A program made the translations under genes and the position numbers. DNA of 49,239 nucleotides from Heyndrickxia coagulans DSM 1 = ATCC 7050 (GTDB taxonomy: Bacteria > Bacillota > Bacilli > Bacillales > Bacillaceae_C): NCBI RefSeq assembly GCF_000290615.1, contig NZ_ALAS01000103.1:1-49239 (forward strand), read 5' to 3'. The notes under the pieces were generated by a model. It saw only the letters and a program-made list of their open reading frames with translations. It made no database searches and was not told where the DNA came from. Below, piece by piece: positions 33,569 to 41,817 of the stretch. The stretch's first letter is position 1. Each line of letters begins with the position of its first letter.

Positions 33569-34498
33569 ATGGCAAAGTATGTACTCAAAAGGCTCGCCGC
33601 CATGGTTGTCACACTGTGGGTGATCACCACCTTGACTTTTATCATGATGCAGGCTATTCCGGGATCGCCTTTTAACCAGGAACGCAACACATCGGAAGCC
33701 GTGCAAAGAAATATGGAAACGCAATACCATCTGGATAAGCCGGTTTATATACAGTATTTGTATTATGTGAAATCCATTGTTTTATTTGATTACGGCCCGT
33801 CCATCAAACAGCCGTCCCAGACGGTAAACGATATGCTGGGAAGGGGGTTTCCGGTTTCATTTGAACTTGGCATGACAGCACTTCTGGTTGCGGTTTTATC
33901 CGGCATCGTGCTTGGCGTTTTTGCCGCTTTGAACCATAACGGCATCATCGACTATCTGGCGATGACCATTGCCGTGCTTGGCATCTCGATTCCGAACTTC
34001 ATCCTGGCAACGATGTTAATCCAGGAGTTTGCGGTCAATCTGAAAATCCTGCCGGCTGCAACCTGGACATCCCCGGCGCATATGATCCTGCCAACTGCCG
34101 CCCTGGCCGTCAGCCCGATGGCCATTATCGCCCGCCTGACAAGGTCAAGCCTATTGGAAGTGCTGACGCAGGATTACATCAAAACCGCCCGTGCAAAAGG
34201 GCTTTCTCCAATAAAAATTATCATCAAACATGCCCTCAGAAATGCGCTGATGCCGGTGATTACCATTTTAGGGACATTGACGGCGAGCATTTTGACGGGA
34301 AGCTTTGTCATTGAAAAAATATTCTCCATTCCGGGCATGGGAAAGTATTTTGTCGAAAGCATCAATAATCGGGATTATCCTGTCATCATGGGGACAACCG
34401 TATTTTACAGCATTTTTTTGATTATCATGCTGTTTCTCGTTGATATTGCGTACGGCATTCTCGATCCGCGGATCAAGTTACATAAAAAGGAACAATGA
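33569..34498 (+). CDS. dppB: Dipeptide/murein-peptide ABC importer permease DppB
   Basis: A 309-residue permease of the Opp/Dpp family, six helices. It begins MAKYVLKRLAAMVVTLWVIT; the EAA loop EVLTQDYIKTARAKGLSP is intact, as is FVIEKIFSIPGMGKYFVESI. From memory it is very close to B. subtilis DppB. The ATG at 33569 lies after AGAAGGTG; the frame continues back to 33536 without a site. First gene of the unit dppB-dppC-dppD-dppE-ykfC-ykfD. An unusually long gap of about 170 bases separates it from dppC. Confidence 0.93.
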   Translation: MAKYVLKRLAAMVVTLWVITTLTFIMMQAIPGSPFNQERNTSEAVQRNMETQYHLDKPVYIQYLYYVKSIVLFDYGPSIKQPSQTVNDMLGRGFPVSFELGMTALLVAVLSGIVLGVFAALNHNGIIDYLAMTIAVLGISIPNFILATMLIQEFAVNLKILPAATWTSPAHMILPTAALAVSPMAIIARLTRSSLLEVLTQDYIKTARAKGLSPIKIIIKHALRNALMPVITILGTLTASILTGSFVIEKIFSIPGMGKYFVESINNRDYPVIMGTTVFYSIFLIIMLFLVDIAYGILDPRIKLHKKEQ

Positions 34499-34668
34499 GC
34501 ACTGGTTCCGAAAAGAAGCAGCCCGGCTCTGCATAGAGATAGGGCATCAGGCCCCGGCTTTTCGTAACATCCGGCGCCAATGGCCTGCAAAATCATATTT
34601 AAAAAGAGCCATCGTCCCGATTCCGCAAAATCTGGTGCATAAAAATAGAGCAGTAAGGGGTGGACATC

Positions 34669-35622
34669 TTGCAAATAGCCAATCAGGATAAAGTGGATAC
34701 CGTTTCAGAGATTCCGGATGAATGGTTTGTCCCGAAAAAGAAAGAAGCCGGAATGCAGGAAGCCGTTGTCAGGCCGGGCATATCGTACTGGCATGATGTA
34801 TGGAACCGGCTTGCCAAAAATAAGCTGGCGATGCTCGGCCTTGTGGTGCTGATTCTTTTGATCATTATGGCCATCATCGGCCCGCTGATTGCGCCTGAGA
34901 GCGTGACGAAGCTGTCACTGACGAACCAGAATCTGCCGCCTTCCAAGGAGCATTGGTTCGGGACCGACCAGCTCGGGCGCGATATGTTTTCAAGAACATG
35001 GTATGGCGCGCGTATTTCACTGTTTGTCGGGTTTATGGCGGCCATCATTGAATTTTTCATTGGGGTGATATACGGCGGCATTGCGGGTTACAAAGGCGGC
35101 CGCATCGACCAGATGATGATGCGGATTATTGAAGTGCTGTACGGCCTTCCTTATCTGCTTGTTGTGATCCTGTTGATGGTTGTGATGGGGCCGGGGCTCG
35201 GCACGATTATTGTTGCGCTTACCGTAACGGGCTGGGTCGGTATGGCCAGAATTGTCCGCGGCCAGGTATTGCAGATTAAAAACTATGAATTTGTAATGGC
35301 CTCTAAAACGTTCGGCACCAAAACGTCACGGATTATCCGCAAACATCTGCTCCCTAATACAATGGGCCCAATTATTGTCCAGATGACGCTAACCGTGCCA
35401 AGTGCCATTTTCAGTGAAGCTTTCCTCAGTTTTTTAGGATTGGGGGTTCAGGCGCCGCATGCGAGCTGGGGCGTGATGGCGGATGACGGGTTGTCAGCGA
35501 TTTTAACGGGCGAGTGGTGGCGCTTATTTTTCCCGGCGTTCTTTATTTCGCTGACGATGTTTGCGTTTAATGTGCTTGGCGACGGGCTGCAGGATGCGCT
35601 CGATCCGAAGCTGAGGAGGTGA
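34669..35622 (+). CDS. dppC: Dipeptide/murein-peptide ABC importer permease DppC
   Basis: A 317-residue partner permease. The hydrophilic N-terminus (IPDEWFVPKKK) precedes six helices; HWFGTDQLGRDMFSR is the family motif after the first helix, and GTKTSRIIRKHLLPN with the SFLGLGVQAPHASWG segment is the C-terminal hallmark. The TTG at 34669 is six bases after AGGGGTGG and is preferred to the GTG at 34660. It pairs with DppB to form the membrane channel. The stop lies five bases before the dppD start. Confidence 0.92.
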   Translation: MQIANQDKVDTVSEIPDEWFVPKKKEAGMQEAVVRPGISYWHDVWNRLAKNKLAMLGLVVLILLIIMAIIGPLIAPESVTKLSLTNQNLPPSKEHWFGTDQLGRDMFSRTWYGARISLFVGFMAAIIEFFIGVIYGGIAGYKGGRIDQMMMRIIEVLYGLPYLLVVILLMVVMGPGLGTIIVALTVTGWVGMARIVRGQVLQIKNYEFVMASKTFGTKTSRIIRKHLLPNTMGPIIVQMTLTVPSAIFSEAFLSFLGLGVQAPHASWGVMADDGLSAILTGEWWRLFFPAFFISLTMFAFNVLGDGLQDALDPKLRR

Positions 35623-35627
35623 CGGAA

Positions 35628-36635
35628 TTGAACAAGATTCTCGAAGTGGAAGACCTGCACGTTTCTTTTTCGACATACGGCGGAACGGTGCAGGCCGTGC
35701 GCGGGGTGAACTTTTATTTAAACAAAGGCGAGACGCTTGCCATTGTCGGTGAATCCGGATGCGGCAAAAGCGTGACATCGCAAGCGATCCTCAAGCTTCT
35801 TCCCAATACCAATGTGAAGAAGTTAAGCGGCTCGATCCGCTTTAAAGGCACGGATATTTTAAAATACAGCGAAAAGCAAATGCGGAAAATGCGCGGGGCG
35901 GAAATCTCCATGATCTTCCAGGATCCGATGACAGGGCTGAACCCGACCTTGTCCATCGGGAACCAGTTGCTCGAAGCGGTACAGGAGCATCAAAATCTTT
36001 CCCGCGAGGCAGCGAAAAAAACGGTCATTGAAATGTTGCACATGGTCGGCATTCCGGACCCGCACGAACGGTTAAAACAATATCCGCACCAGTTCAGCGG
36101 CGGAATGCGCCAGCGGATCATGATTGCGATGGCTTTGATTTGCAATCCGGAGATCATTATCGCGGACGAACCGACTACTGCTTTGGACGTCACCATTCAG
36201 GCACAGATTTTTGAACTGTTTAAGAAAATCCAGCGGGAGACGGGCGTATCCATCATTTTGATCACGCACGACCTCGGTGTTGTGGCCCAGGTTGCCGACC
36301 GGATTGCGGTGATGTATGCCGGTAAGATTGCCGAAACCGGCACAAGAGAAGAAATTTTTTATCATCCGGAACACCCTTATACAAAAGGGTTGCTAAACTC
36401 GGTTCCAAGGCTCGATATGGAAGAGGAAGAACTTATTCCGATTCCCGGCACGCCGCCGGATTTGTTTGCGCCGCCTCCCGGTTGCCCGTTTACGGCGAGA
36501 TGCCCGATGGCAATGGAAGTATGCAGCCGTGTGGAGCCTTTTCGCGCGAAAAAATCAGCTTCCCATCAGGTTTACTGCTGGCTGCAGGACGAACGGGCCA
36601 AATTTGCGGTTTCAACTACGGGTGTACGCCTGTAG
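35628..36635 (+). CDS. dppD: Peptide ABC importer ATPase DppD
   Basis: A 335-residue ATPase of the OppD type. Walker A is GESGCGKSVTSQAIL, the signature is FSGGMRQRIMIAMAL, Walker B is IIADEPTTALDVTIQ, with ILITHDLGVV as the switch. The C-terminal extension has the cysteine motif PPGCPFTARCPMAMEVC, where Opp/Dpp ATPases carry a 4Fe-4S cluster. The start is a TTG eight bases after AGGAGG. It works with YkfD as the ATPase pair. Confidence 0.93.
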   Translation: MNKILEVEDLHVSFSTYGGTVQAVRGVNFYLNKGETLAIVGESGCGKSVTSQAILKLLPNTNVKKLSGSIRFKGTDILKYSEKQMRKMRGAEISMIFQDPMTGLNPTLSIGNQLLEAVQEHQNLSREAAKKTVIEMLHMVGIPDPHERLKQYPHQFSGGMRQRIMIAMALICNPEIIIADEPTTALDVTIQAQIFELFKKIQRETGVSIILITHDLGVVAQVADRIAVMYAGKIAETGTREEIFYHPEHPYTKGLLNSVPRLDMEEEELIPIPGTPPDLFAPPPGCPFTARCPMAMEVCSRVEPFRAKKSASHQVYCWLQDERAKFAVSTTGVRL

Positions 36636-36732
36636 ATGAAATAGAAAGCAGGCATTGACGGCGCCCGGATACTGCAAGGGGGACAAACGGGTCAGGGCTG
36701 CCCGCAATGCGGAAAAGAAAAGGGGGAAATGT

Positions 36733-38343
36733 ATGAAGAAATTTTGGAGTATGGTTATCAGTTTTGCGCTTATTGCTTCGCTTGCTGCCTGTACGAGCCA
36801 GTCAAGCTCAAAAGACAGCCCGGGCGGAAGCAGCAAAGAAAAGGTATTAAATTTAAACAACGGGTCTGAGCCCACCTCATTTGACCCGCCAATCGGGTTC
36901 GATTCCGTTTCATGGAATGCACTGAACAATTTAATGGAAGGGCTTGTGCGCCTTGGCAAAGACAATAAGCCGCACCCTGCGATTGCAAAAAGCTGGGATG
37001 TCACAAATGGAGGCAAGACGTATACATTCCACCTCCGGGACAATGCAAAATGGTCAAACGGGGATCCGGTGACAGCGGGTGATTTTGAATATGCGTGGAA
37101 AAGAATGCTCGACCCGAAAACTGCTTCGCCTGCCGCATTTTTAGGATACTTTATTGCAGGCGGGGAGGCGTATAACACCGGAAAAGGATCAAAAGACGGC
37201 GTCAAAGTGAAAGCGGCCGATGACAAAACACTGGAAGTCACGTTAACCGGGCCGCAGTCCTATTTTCTGAACGTCATCGCAAATCCTGCTTTCTTCCCGA
37301 TTAACGAGAAAGTGGCCGAAAAAAATCCGAAATGGTTTGCAGAAGCGAAAACGTATGTTTCAGACGGGCCATTTAAACTCACAGAATGGAAACACGATGA
37401 CCATTTCATCATGGAAAAAAATGAAAACTATTGGGATGCCAAAAATGTAAAACTTGATAAAGTGAAATGGGCAGAGGTTGACGATCCGAACACTGAATAT
37501 CAAATGTACCAAAACGGGGAACTGGATGTTTCAGATGTCCCGGCAGATATGGCAGCCCGGCTGTTTAAGGAAGGAAAAGTGAAAGTAGAGGATCAGGCCG
37601 GCACCTATTTTTACCGGTTTAATGTCAATAAAGAACCGTTCCAGAATAAAAATATCCGGAAAGCATTCGCAATGGCCATTGACCAGAAGCAAATTGTCAA
37701 ATATGTCACGAAAAATGATGAAAAACCGGCTTACGGGTTTGTTTCTTACGGGTTTACCGAACCGGACGGCAGCGACTTCCGGAAAAAAGGCGGCAATTTG
37801 TATACTTCAAATGCAAAAGAAGCGAAAACCCTCCTGAAAAAAGGAATGCAGGAAGAGGGGTATACAAAACTGCCTGAGGTCACCCTCACTTACAGCACGG
37901 ACCCGGTCCATAAAAAAATTGCGGAAACAATCCAACAGATGCTAAAAGAAAACCTGGGCATCCATGTGAAGCTTGCCAATATGGAATGGAATGTCTTCCA
38001 GGCTGAGCAGAAAAAATTGAAATTCCAATTGTCCCGCAGTTCATTCCTGGCTGATTACGGGGATCCGATTAACTTCCTCGAAAGCTTCACAACCGGGCAA
38101 GCGATGAACAGAACAGGATGGAGCAATAAGCAATATGACCAATTGATCCAGCAAGCAAAAAATGAAACCAATGAAACGAAACGTTATGAGTTGATGCACG
38201 AGGCAGAAAAAATTCTCATTGACGACATGCCGATCTTCCCGCTCTATTTTTACAACCAGGTATTTTTGCAAAAAGATCATGTAACAGGCATCGTCCGCCA
38301 TCCTGTCGGCTATCTTGAGCTGAAATGGGCCAATGTAAAATAA
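36733..38343 (+). CDS. dppE: Peptide-binding lipoprotein DppE/OppA family
   Basis: A 536-residue extracellular solute-binding protein. The signal peptide ends in lipobox LAAC (Cys21), so the mature protein is lipid-anchored. The family 5 motif LVRLGKDNKPHPAIAKSWDV and further motifs KTYTFHLRDNAKWSNGDPV and IRKAFAMAIDQKQIV are present. In B. subtilis DppE binds murein tripeptide, and the neighbouring ykfC supports that role here. ATG 36733 follows AAAAGGGGG. A strong intercistronic hairpin lies downstream, as often seen after highly expressed binding-protein genes. Confidence 0.93.
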   Translation: MKKFWSMVISFALIASLAACTSQSSSKDSPGGSSKEKVLNLNNGSEPTSFDPPIGFDSVSWNALNNLMEGLVRLGKDNKPHPAIAKSWDVTNGGKTYTFHLRDNAKWSNGDPVTAGDFEYAWKRMLDPKTASPAAFLGYFIAGGEAYNTGKGSKDGVKVKAADDKTLEVTLTGPQSYFLNVIANPAFFPINEKVAEKNPKWFAEAKTYVSDGPFKLTEWKHDDHFIMEKNENYWDAKNVKLDKVKWAEVDDPNTEYQMYQNGELDVSDVPADMAARLFKEGKVKVEDQAGTYFYRFNVNKEPFQNKNIRKAFAMAIDQKQIVKYVTKNDEKPAYGFVSYGFTEPDGSDFRKKGGNLYTSNAKEAKTLLKKGMQEEGYTKLPEVTLTYSTDPVHKKIAETIQQMLKENLGIHVKLANMEWNVFQAEQKKLKFQLSRSSFLADYGDPINFLESFTTGQAMNRTGWSNKQYDQLIQQAKNETNETKRYELMHEAEKILIDDMPIFPLYFYNQVFLQKDHVTGIVRHPVGYLELKWANVK

Positions 38344-38434
38344 TGCTCTGTTTTTGGCAGGGGGCTGTTTGCCCGGGAAAGCATTTGGCGGGCATTGTCC
38401 GCGGCCCGGCTGCCCGGACGAATGGAAAAGAATA

Positions 38435-38472
38435 GGCACTATCAGCGGGGAAACTCCCCGCCTGATACTGCC
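38435..38472 (+). promoter_or_regulatory. Intercistronic hairpin between dppE and ykfC
   Basis: GGCACTATCAG pairs with CTGATACTGCC and the inner CGGGG with CCCCG around a short AAACT loop. No T tract follows, so it is more likely an mRNA-stabilising or processing element than a full terminator. Confidence 0.6.
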
Positions 38473-38505
38473 AAAAATAGAAATCTGAGGGAAAGGGGGC
38501 GGAAC

Positions 38506-39414
38506 ATGGGAAAGCAGGTTTATTTGGTGGATACCCCTGTCGCCACCGTTTGGACTTCCGCACAATCGCCGGGTGCCGGAGACGAAGAAGCCCTCCGGAA
38601 CCCGGCGAATATGAAGCAATGGCTCACCGGCCTTTCATTGGAACAGCGGCACGAACTTTGGCGAAAAAATAAAATCCAGACACAGGTGCTCTACGGCCGA
38701 AAAGTCATTGTCCATAAAACAGAGGGGAAGTGGGCGTATATTTCCGTTCCGGAACAGCCTTCCAGCAAACATCCGGACGGCTATCCCGGCTGGGTCCCCC
38801 GCTGCCAGCTGAGGCAGGGAGAAGAATGGCCGCAAGATACTGCTGTTTGTGCCATTAAAAAGCCATTTGCAATGCTCTATGATGAAAATCAACTCCCTTT
38901 ATTTGAAGTGAGCTTTCAAACACGCTTTTCTGTAGTGGGTGAAACAAAGGACCGGTTCGTTGTAAAAACGGTACGGGGGAAAACGGCATCGCTTAAAAAA
39001 CAGGATGTGCAGTTGAAGGGGAGCAGTCCCGGCAGCCAGGGCAGGCATATGCTTGACGCCGGAAAAATGTTTCTCGGCCTCCCGTATTTATGGGGCGGCA
39101 TGAGCGGATATGGATATGACTGCTCTGGATTTTCCTATACAATGGTGCTTGCTGCAACAGGCAGGGCCATTGCCCGTGATGCCCATGAACAGGCAAAAGG
39201 AGGAACGACCGTCCCGCTCGGAAGCATCGTACCTGGCGATCTTTTATTTTTTGCCCATGAGGAAGGAAAAGGCGTCATCCACCATGTCGGAATTTATGCG
39301 GGGGAGGGGAAGCTGCTCCACTCGCCGAAAACAGGCCGGCCTGTTGAACTGCTGGATATGGAAGGAACGATTTACGAAAAAGAACTATGCGGTGCGCGGC
39401 GTTACTGGATGTAA
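38506..39414 (+). CDS. ykfC: Gamma-D-glutamyl-L-diamino acid endopeptidase YkfC-like (NlpC/P60)
   Basis: A 302-residue cytoplasmic peptidase without a signal peptide. Two SH3b-like domains occupy roughly residues 1-175, then the NlpC/P60 domain: YLWGGMSGYGYDCSGFSY with the nucleophilic Cys, and VIHHVGIYAGEGKLLHS with the catalytic His. YkfC cleaves the gamma-D-Glu to diaminopimelate/lysine bond in murein peptides with free L-Ala, matching peptides imported by Dpp. ATG 38506 follows AAAGGGGG. The B. subtilis operon also has ykfA and ykfB (LD-carboxypeptidase and L-Ala-D/L-Glu epimerase), which are absent here. Confidence 0.92.
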   Translation: MGKQVYLVDTPVATVWTSAQSPGAGDEEALRNPANMKQWLTGLSLEQRHELWRKNKIQTQVLYGRKVIVHKTEGKWAYISVPEQPSSKHPDGYPGWVPRCQLRQGEEWPQDTAVCAIKKPFAMLYDENQLPLFEVSFQTRFSVVGETKDRFVVKTVRGKTASLKKQDVQLKGSSPGSQGRHMLDAGKMFLGLPYLWGGMSGYGYDCSGFSYTMVLAATGRAIARDAHEQAKGGTTVPLGSIVPGDLLFFAHEEGKGVIHHVGIYAGEGKLLHSPKTGRPVELLDMEGTIYEKELCGARRYWM

Positions 39415-39550
39415 AGTCGCGCATAAGATGGGAATCCGCAACGCAACGGGTTGCGAAAGGAATGCAGCGCGGCGTTGGTGGCCGGGAGTATGCGGCAAAC
39501 CGGCTGCAAAAGCAATACGGGTTGCGGCAGCCGGGTGAAGGGAGTGCGCC

Positions 39551-40567
39551 ATGATGGAAAAACTGTTGGAAGTCAAGCATGTCAAAAAATACTTTGAGAT
39601 TGGAAAGAAACAATTTTTAAAAGCAGTGGACGATCTTACTTTTGATATTTATAAAGGGGAAACGTTCGGGCTTGTCGGGGAATCGGGATGCGGAAAGTCG
39701 ACGGCAGGGCGGCTGATGATGGGGATCTACACCCCAACCGAAGGGCAAATCCTTTATGGCGGAAAAGATATCCATGTACTGAATGAGCGGGAGCGTTTTC
39801 TGATGAAAAGAAATGTCCAAATGATTTTTCAGGATCCGTATGCTTCCCTGAATCCCCGTTCCACTGTCCGCGAGATCCTTGCTGAACCGCTTGAAGTCCA
39901 TGGCATTTTTAAAAATAAACGGGAAGAGCTTGAAAGAATATATGAATTGCTCGAAGAAGTCGGGCTAAACAGAGAGCATGCAGGCCGGTACCCGCATGAA
40001 TTCAGCGGGGGGCAGCGGCAGCGGATCGGGATTGCAAGGGCGCTCGCGCTTGACCCGGAGTTTGTGATTTGCGATGAGCCGATTTCCGCACTGGATGTTT
40101 CTGTCCAGGCCCAGGTTGTCAATGTATTGAAAAAACTGCAAAGGGAAAAAAATCTCACCTATTTGTTTATTGCCCATGATTTATCGATGGTAAAGCATAT
40201 CAGCAACCGGATCGGCGTCATGTATCTCGGCCATCTTGTTGAATTGACGGGGAGCAAGAGCCTGTACCGCAAACCGCTGCATCCTTACACGGAAGCGTTG
40301 CTGTCGGCCATTCCGATTCCGGATCCGAAAATTGAAGATAAACGGGAAAGAATTATTTTAAAAGGGGAAATCCCAAGCCCGGTCACGCCGCCGAGCGGGT
40401 GCGTATTCCGGACAAGATGCCCGAAAGCAATGGACATATGTGCTCGTGTAAAACCGGAATGGCTGGAGATTGAAGACCGCCATTATGTCGCATGCCATCT
40501 TTACGATGGGAAGGGCAGTCCGGCAGCAACCGTTTCTTCCGGCGCAAATCAGGTTGGAAAAGTTTGA
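39551..40567 (+). CDS. ykfD: Peptide ABC importer ATPase YkfD (OppF/DppF type)
   Basis: A 338-residue ATPase, second of the pair with DppD. Walker A is GESGCGKSTAGRLMM, signature HEFSGGQRQRIGIARAL, Walker B FVICDEPISALDVSVQ, switch IAHDLSMVKH. The C-terminus has the iron-sulfur cysteine motif PPSGCVFRTRCPKAMDIC. AAGGGAG precedes the ATG pair. It ends the operon, as in B. subtilis dpp-ykf. Confidence 0.92.
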   Translation: MMEKLLEVKHVKKYFEIGKKQFLKAVDDLTFDIYKGETFGLVGESGCGKSTAGRLMMGIYTPTEGQILYGGKDIHVLNERERFLMKRNVQMIFQDPYASLNPRSTVREILAEPLEVHGIFKNKREELERIYELLEEVGLNREHAGRYPHEFSGGQRQRIGIARALALDPEFVICDEPISALDVSVQAQVVNVLKKLQREKNLTYLFIAHDLSMVKHISNRIGVMYLGHLVELTGSKSLYRKPLHPYTEALLSAIPIPDPKIEDKRERIILKGEIPSPVTPPSGCVFRTRCPKAMDICARVKPEWLEIEDRHYVACHLYDGKGSPAATVSSGANQVGKV

Positions 40568-40663
40568 TTGCTTGAAAAGGCATGCAGCTGCGGCAAGCCG
40601 GTGGAACAGCGGGCGGGCAATGGTATGTAGAAGCCGTACGAATGGTTTTCTTGTAAGCGTTTG

Positions 40664-40706
40664 GAAAAAAGAAGCCGGGCCCGTGCCCAATAAGGCCGGG
40701 CCCCGG
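40664..40706 (-). terminator. Terminator of the yjcZ-like gene
   Basis: On the minus strand GGGCCCGGCC and the later GGGCCCGGC region form a GC-rich stem followed by TTCTTTTTT. It lies just after the small spore gene; a plus-strand terminator for ykfD is not obvious. Confidence 0.65.
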
Positions 40707-40709
40707 TTC

Positions 40710-40847
40710 TTAGAACAGGTAAGCGGCACCGACAATAATCAACAGAATAAACAGCACAACAATCAGCGCAAAGCTGTTGCCGTATCCGCCGCCATAGCCA
40801 CCGCCATAGCCGCCGTATCCGCCGTATCCGCAGCCCCAAAAGCCCAT
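40710..40847 (-). CDS. YjcZ-family small sporulation protein
   Basis: A 45-residue protein: [20 protein letters not shown], then one hydrophobic helix ending [12 protein letters not shown]. This Gly-Tyr-rich head with a single C-terminal membrane span is the YjcZ family pattern; members are made during sporulation. GGAGGTG precedes the ATG by six to seven bases. The GGY repeats are encoded by GGC/GGA-TAC triplets that make the DNA itself repetitive (about 40786-40832). Confidence 0.88.
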   Translation of the reverse strand: MGFWGCGYGGYGGYGGGYGGGYGNSFALIVVLFILLIIVGAAYLF

Positions 40848-41104
40848 ATTTTTCACCTCCGTCTTTCCGTCGTGCAATGTTAATGTATGCAAGATGGAAG
40901 GCAGAAGTTTGGACGTTTATCAAGGAATAGAAAAAAAAGCATTCTGATCCGGGCGGCCCTGGCACTGCTTTCCTGCACGTCCGCCCCGGTTTTCCGCCAG
41001 AATGCGGCCATGTTTGCCAGTCCGGGATTGTTCGCCGGCAAACAAGTTTTTTGTCTATTTGAATTGCTTTTCCTACAGTTTTTCCCATGAGCGGTGCCGG
41101 TGGC

Positions 41105-41608
41105 TTATTTTACGACAAGCACATCCACATCCGCATTTTTTACAAGGCTTTTGCTTACACTTCCAATGAACAAACTTTTTACAGCATTTTTTCCGCTGCT
41201 TCCGGTAATGATGCAGTCTACATTCTCGTTACGGGCGAAATCAATGATGCTGTCGGCCACCTTGCCTTCTAAAATATGGGTATCGGCTTTGACCCCTTTT
41301 GCATCCAATAATTCGCGGGCATGATTCATGACTTCCTCCGCATCGTTCAGGATGAATTGCTGTGTGGAAGGTTCATCAACAGGCGGCGGGTCAACCGGGT
41401 AAACCCGCCCGTCCAGCCCCGGAACGGAAATGGTTGGCGGCACGCCGATGTTTTCATCCGGTACCGGTGCTGCCACTTCACTTTCCTGGTTCACGTGGAC
41501 AACGGATAATTTTATATCTCTTAAGGCAAGGGCAAATGAACAGGCCCTGTCCAGCGCTTTCCGGCTCCCCTCCGAGTCATCGTATGCAATAGCAATATGC
41601 TGATACAT
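41105..41608 (-). CDS. Universal stress protein (UspA family)
   Basis: A 167-residue cytoplasmic protein. It begins YQHIAIAYDDSEGSRKALD, the Usp beta1-alpha1 motif, and ends with the ATP-binding loop GSSGKNAVKSLFIGSVSKSL, so it is of the nucleotide-binding class. A proline-rich insertion (VYPVDPPPVDEPSTQQF) near the middle is longer than in typical members. Usp proteins help survival in stress or starvation. AGAGGATG precedes the ATG. Monocistronic and divergent from the penicillin-binding protein gene. Confidence 0.92.
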   Translation of the reverse strand: MYQHIAIAYDDSEGSRKALDRACSFALALRDIKLSVVHVNQESEVAAPVPDENIGVPPTISVPGLDGRVYPVDPPPVDEPSTQQFILNDAEEVMNHARELLDAKGVKADTHILEGKVADSIIDFARNENVDCIITGSSGKNAVKSLFIGSVSKSLVKNADVDVLVVK

Positions 41609-41817
41609 GTACCATCATCCTCTCATGTATGGCTTTGAACACCCTCTTTTCTTTACCCGGAACGAGAAGAAAAAAACGGTTTCAGCATATTTTTTTGGTT
41701 TTAAAGAACTGCATTTTCTACAGGGGTCATTGATTTTTCCGGCCATTCATAATATCCTTTTGCTTAAGGGCCAATCAGCCGGGTGTTTGAGATAGCAGTT
41801 TCACAGATTGGGGAAAG

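Noticed and set aside
40786-40832. GCC/ATA-rich tandem triplets that could suggest a repeat array
   Set aside because: They encode the Gly-Tyr repeats of the YjcZ-like protein; there are no spacers, so this is not a CRISPR array.
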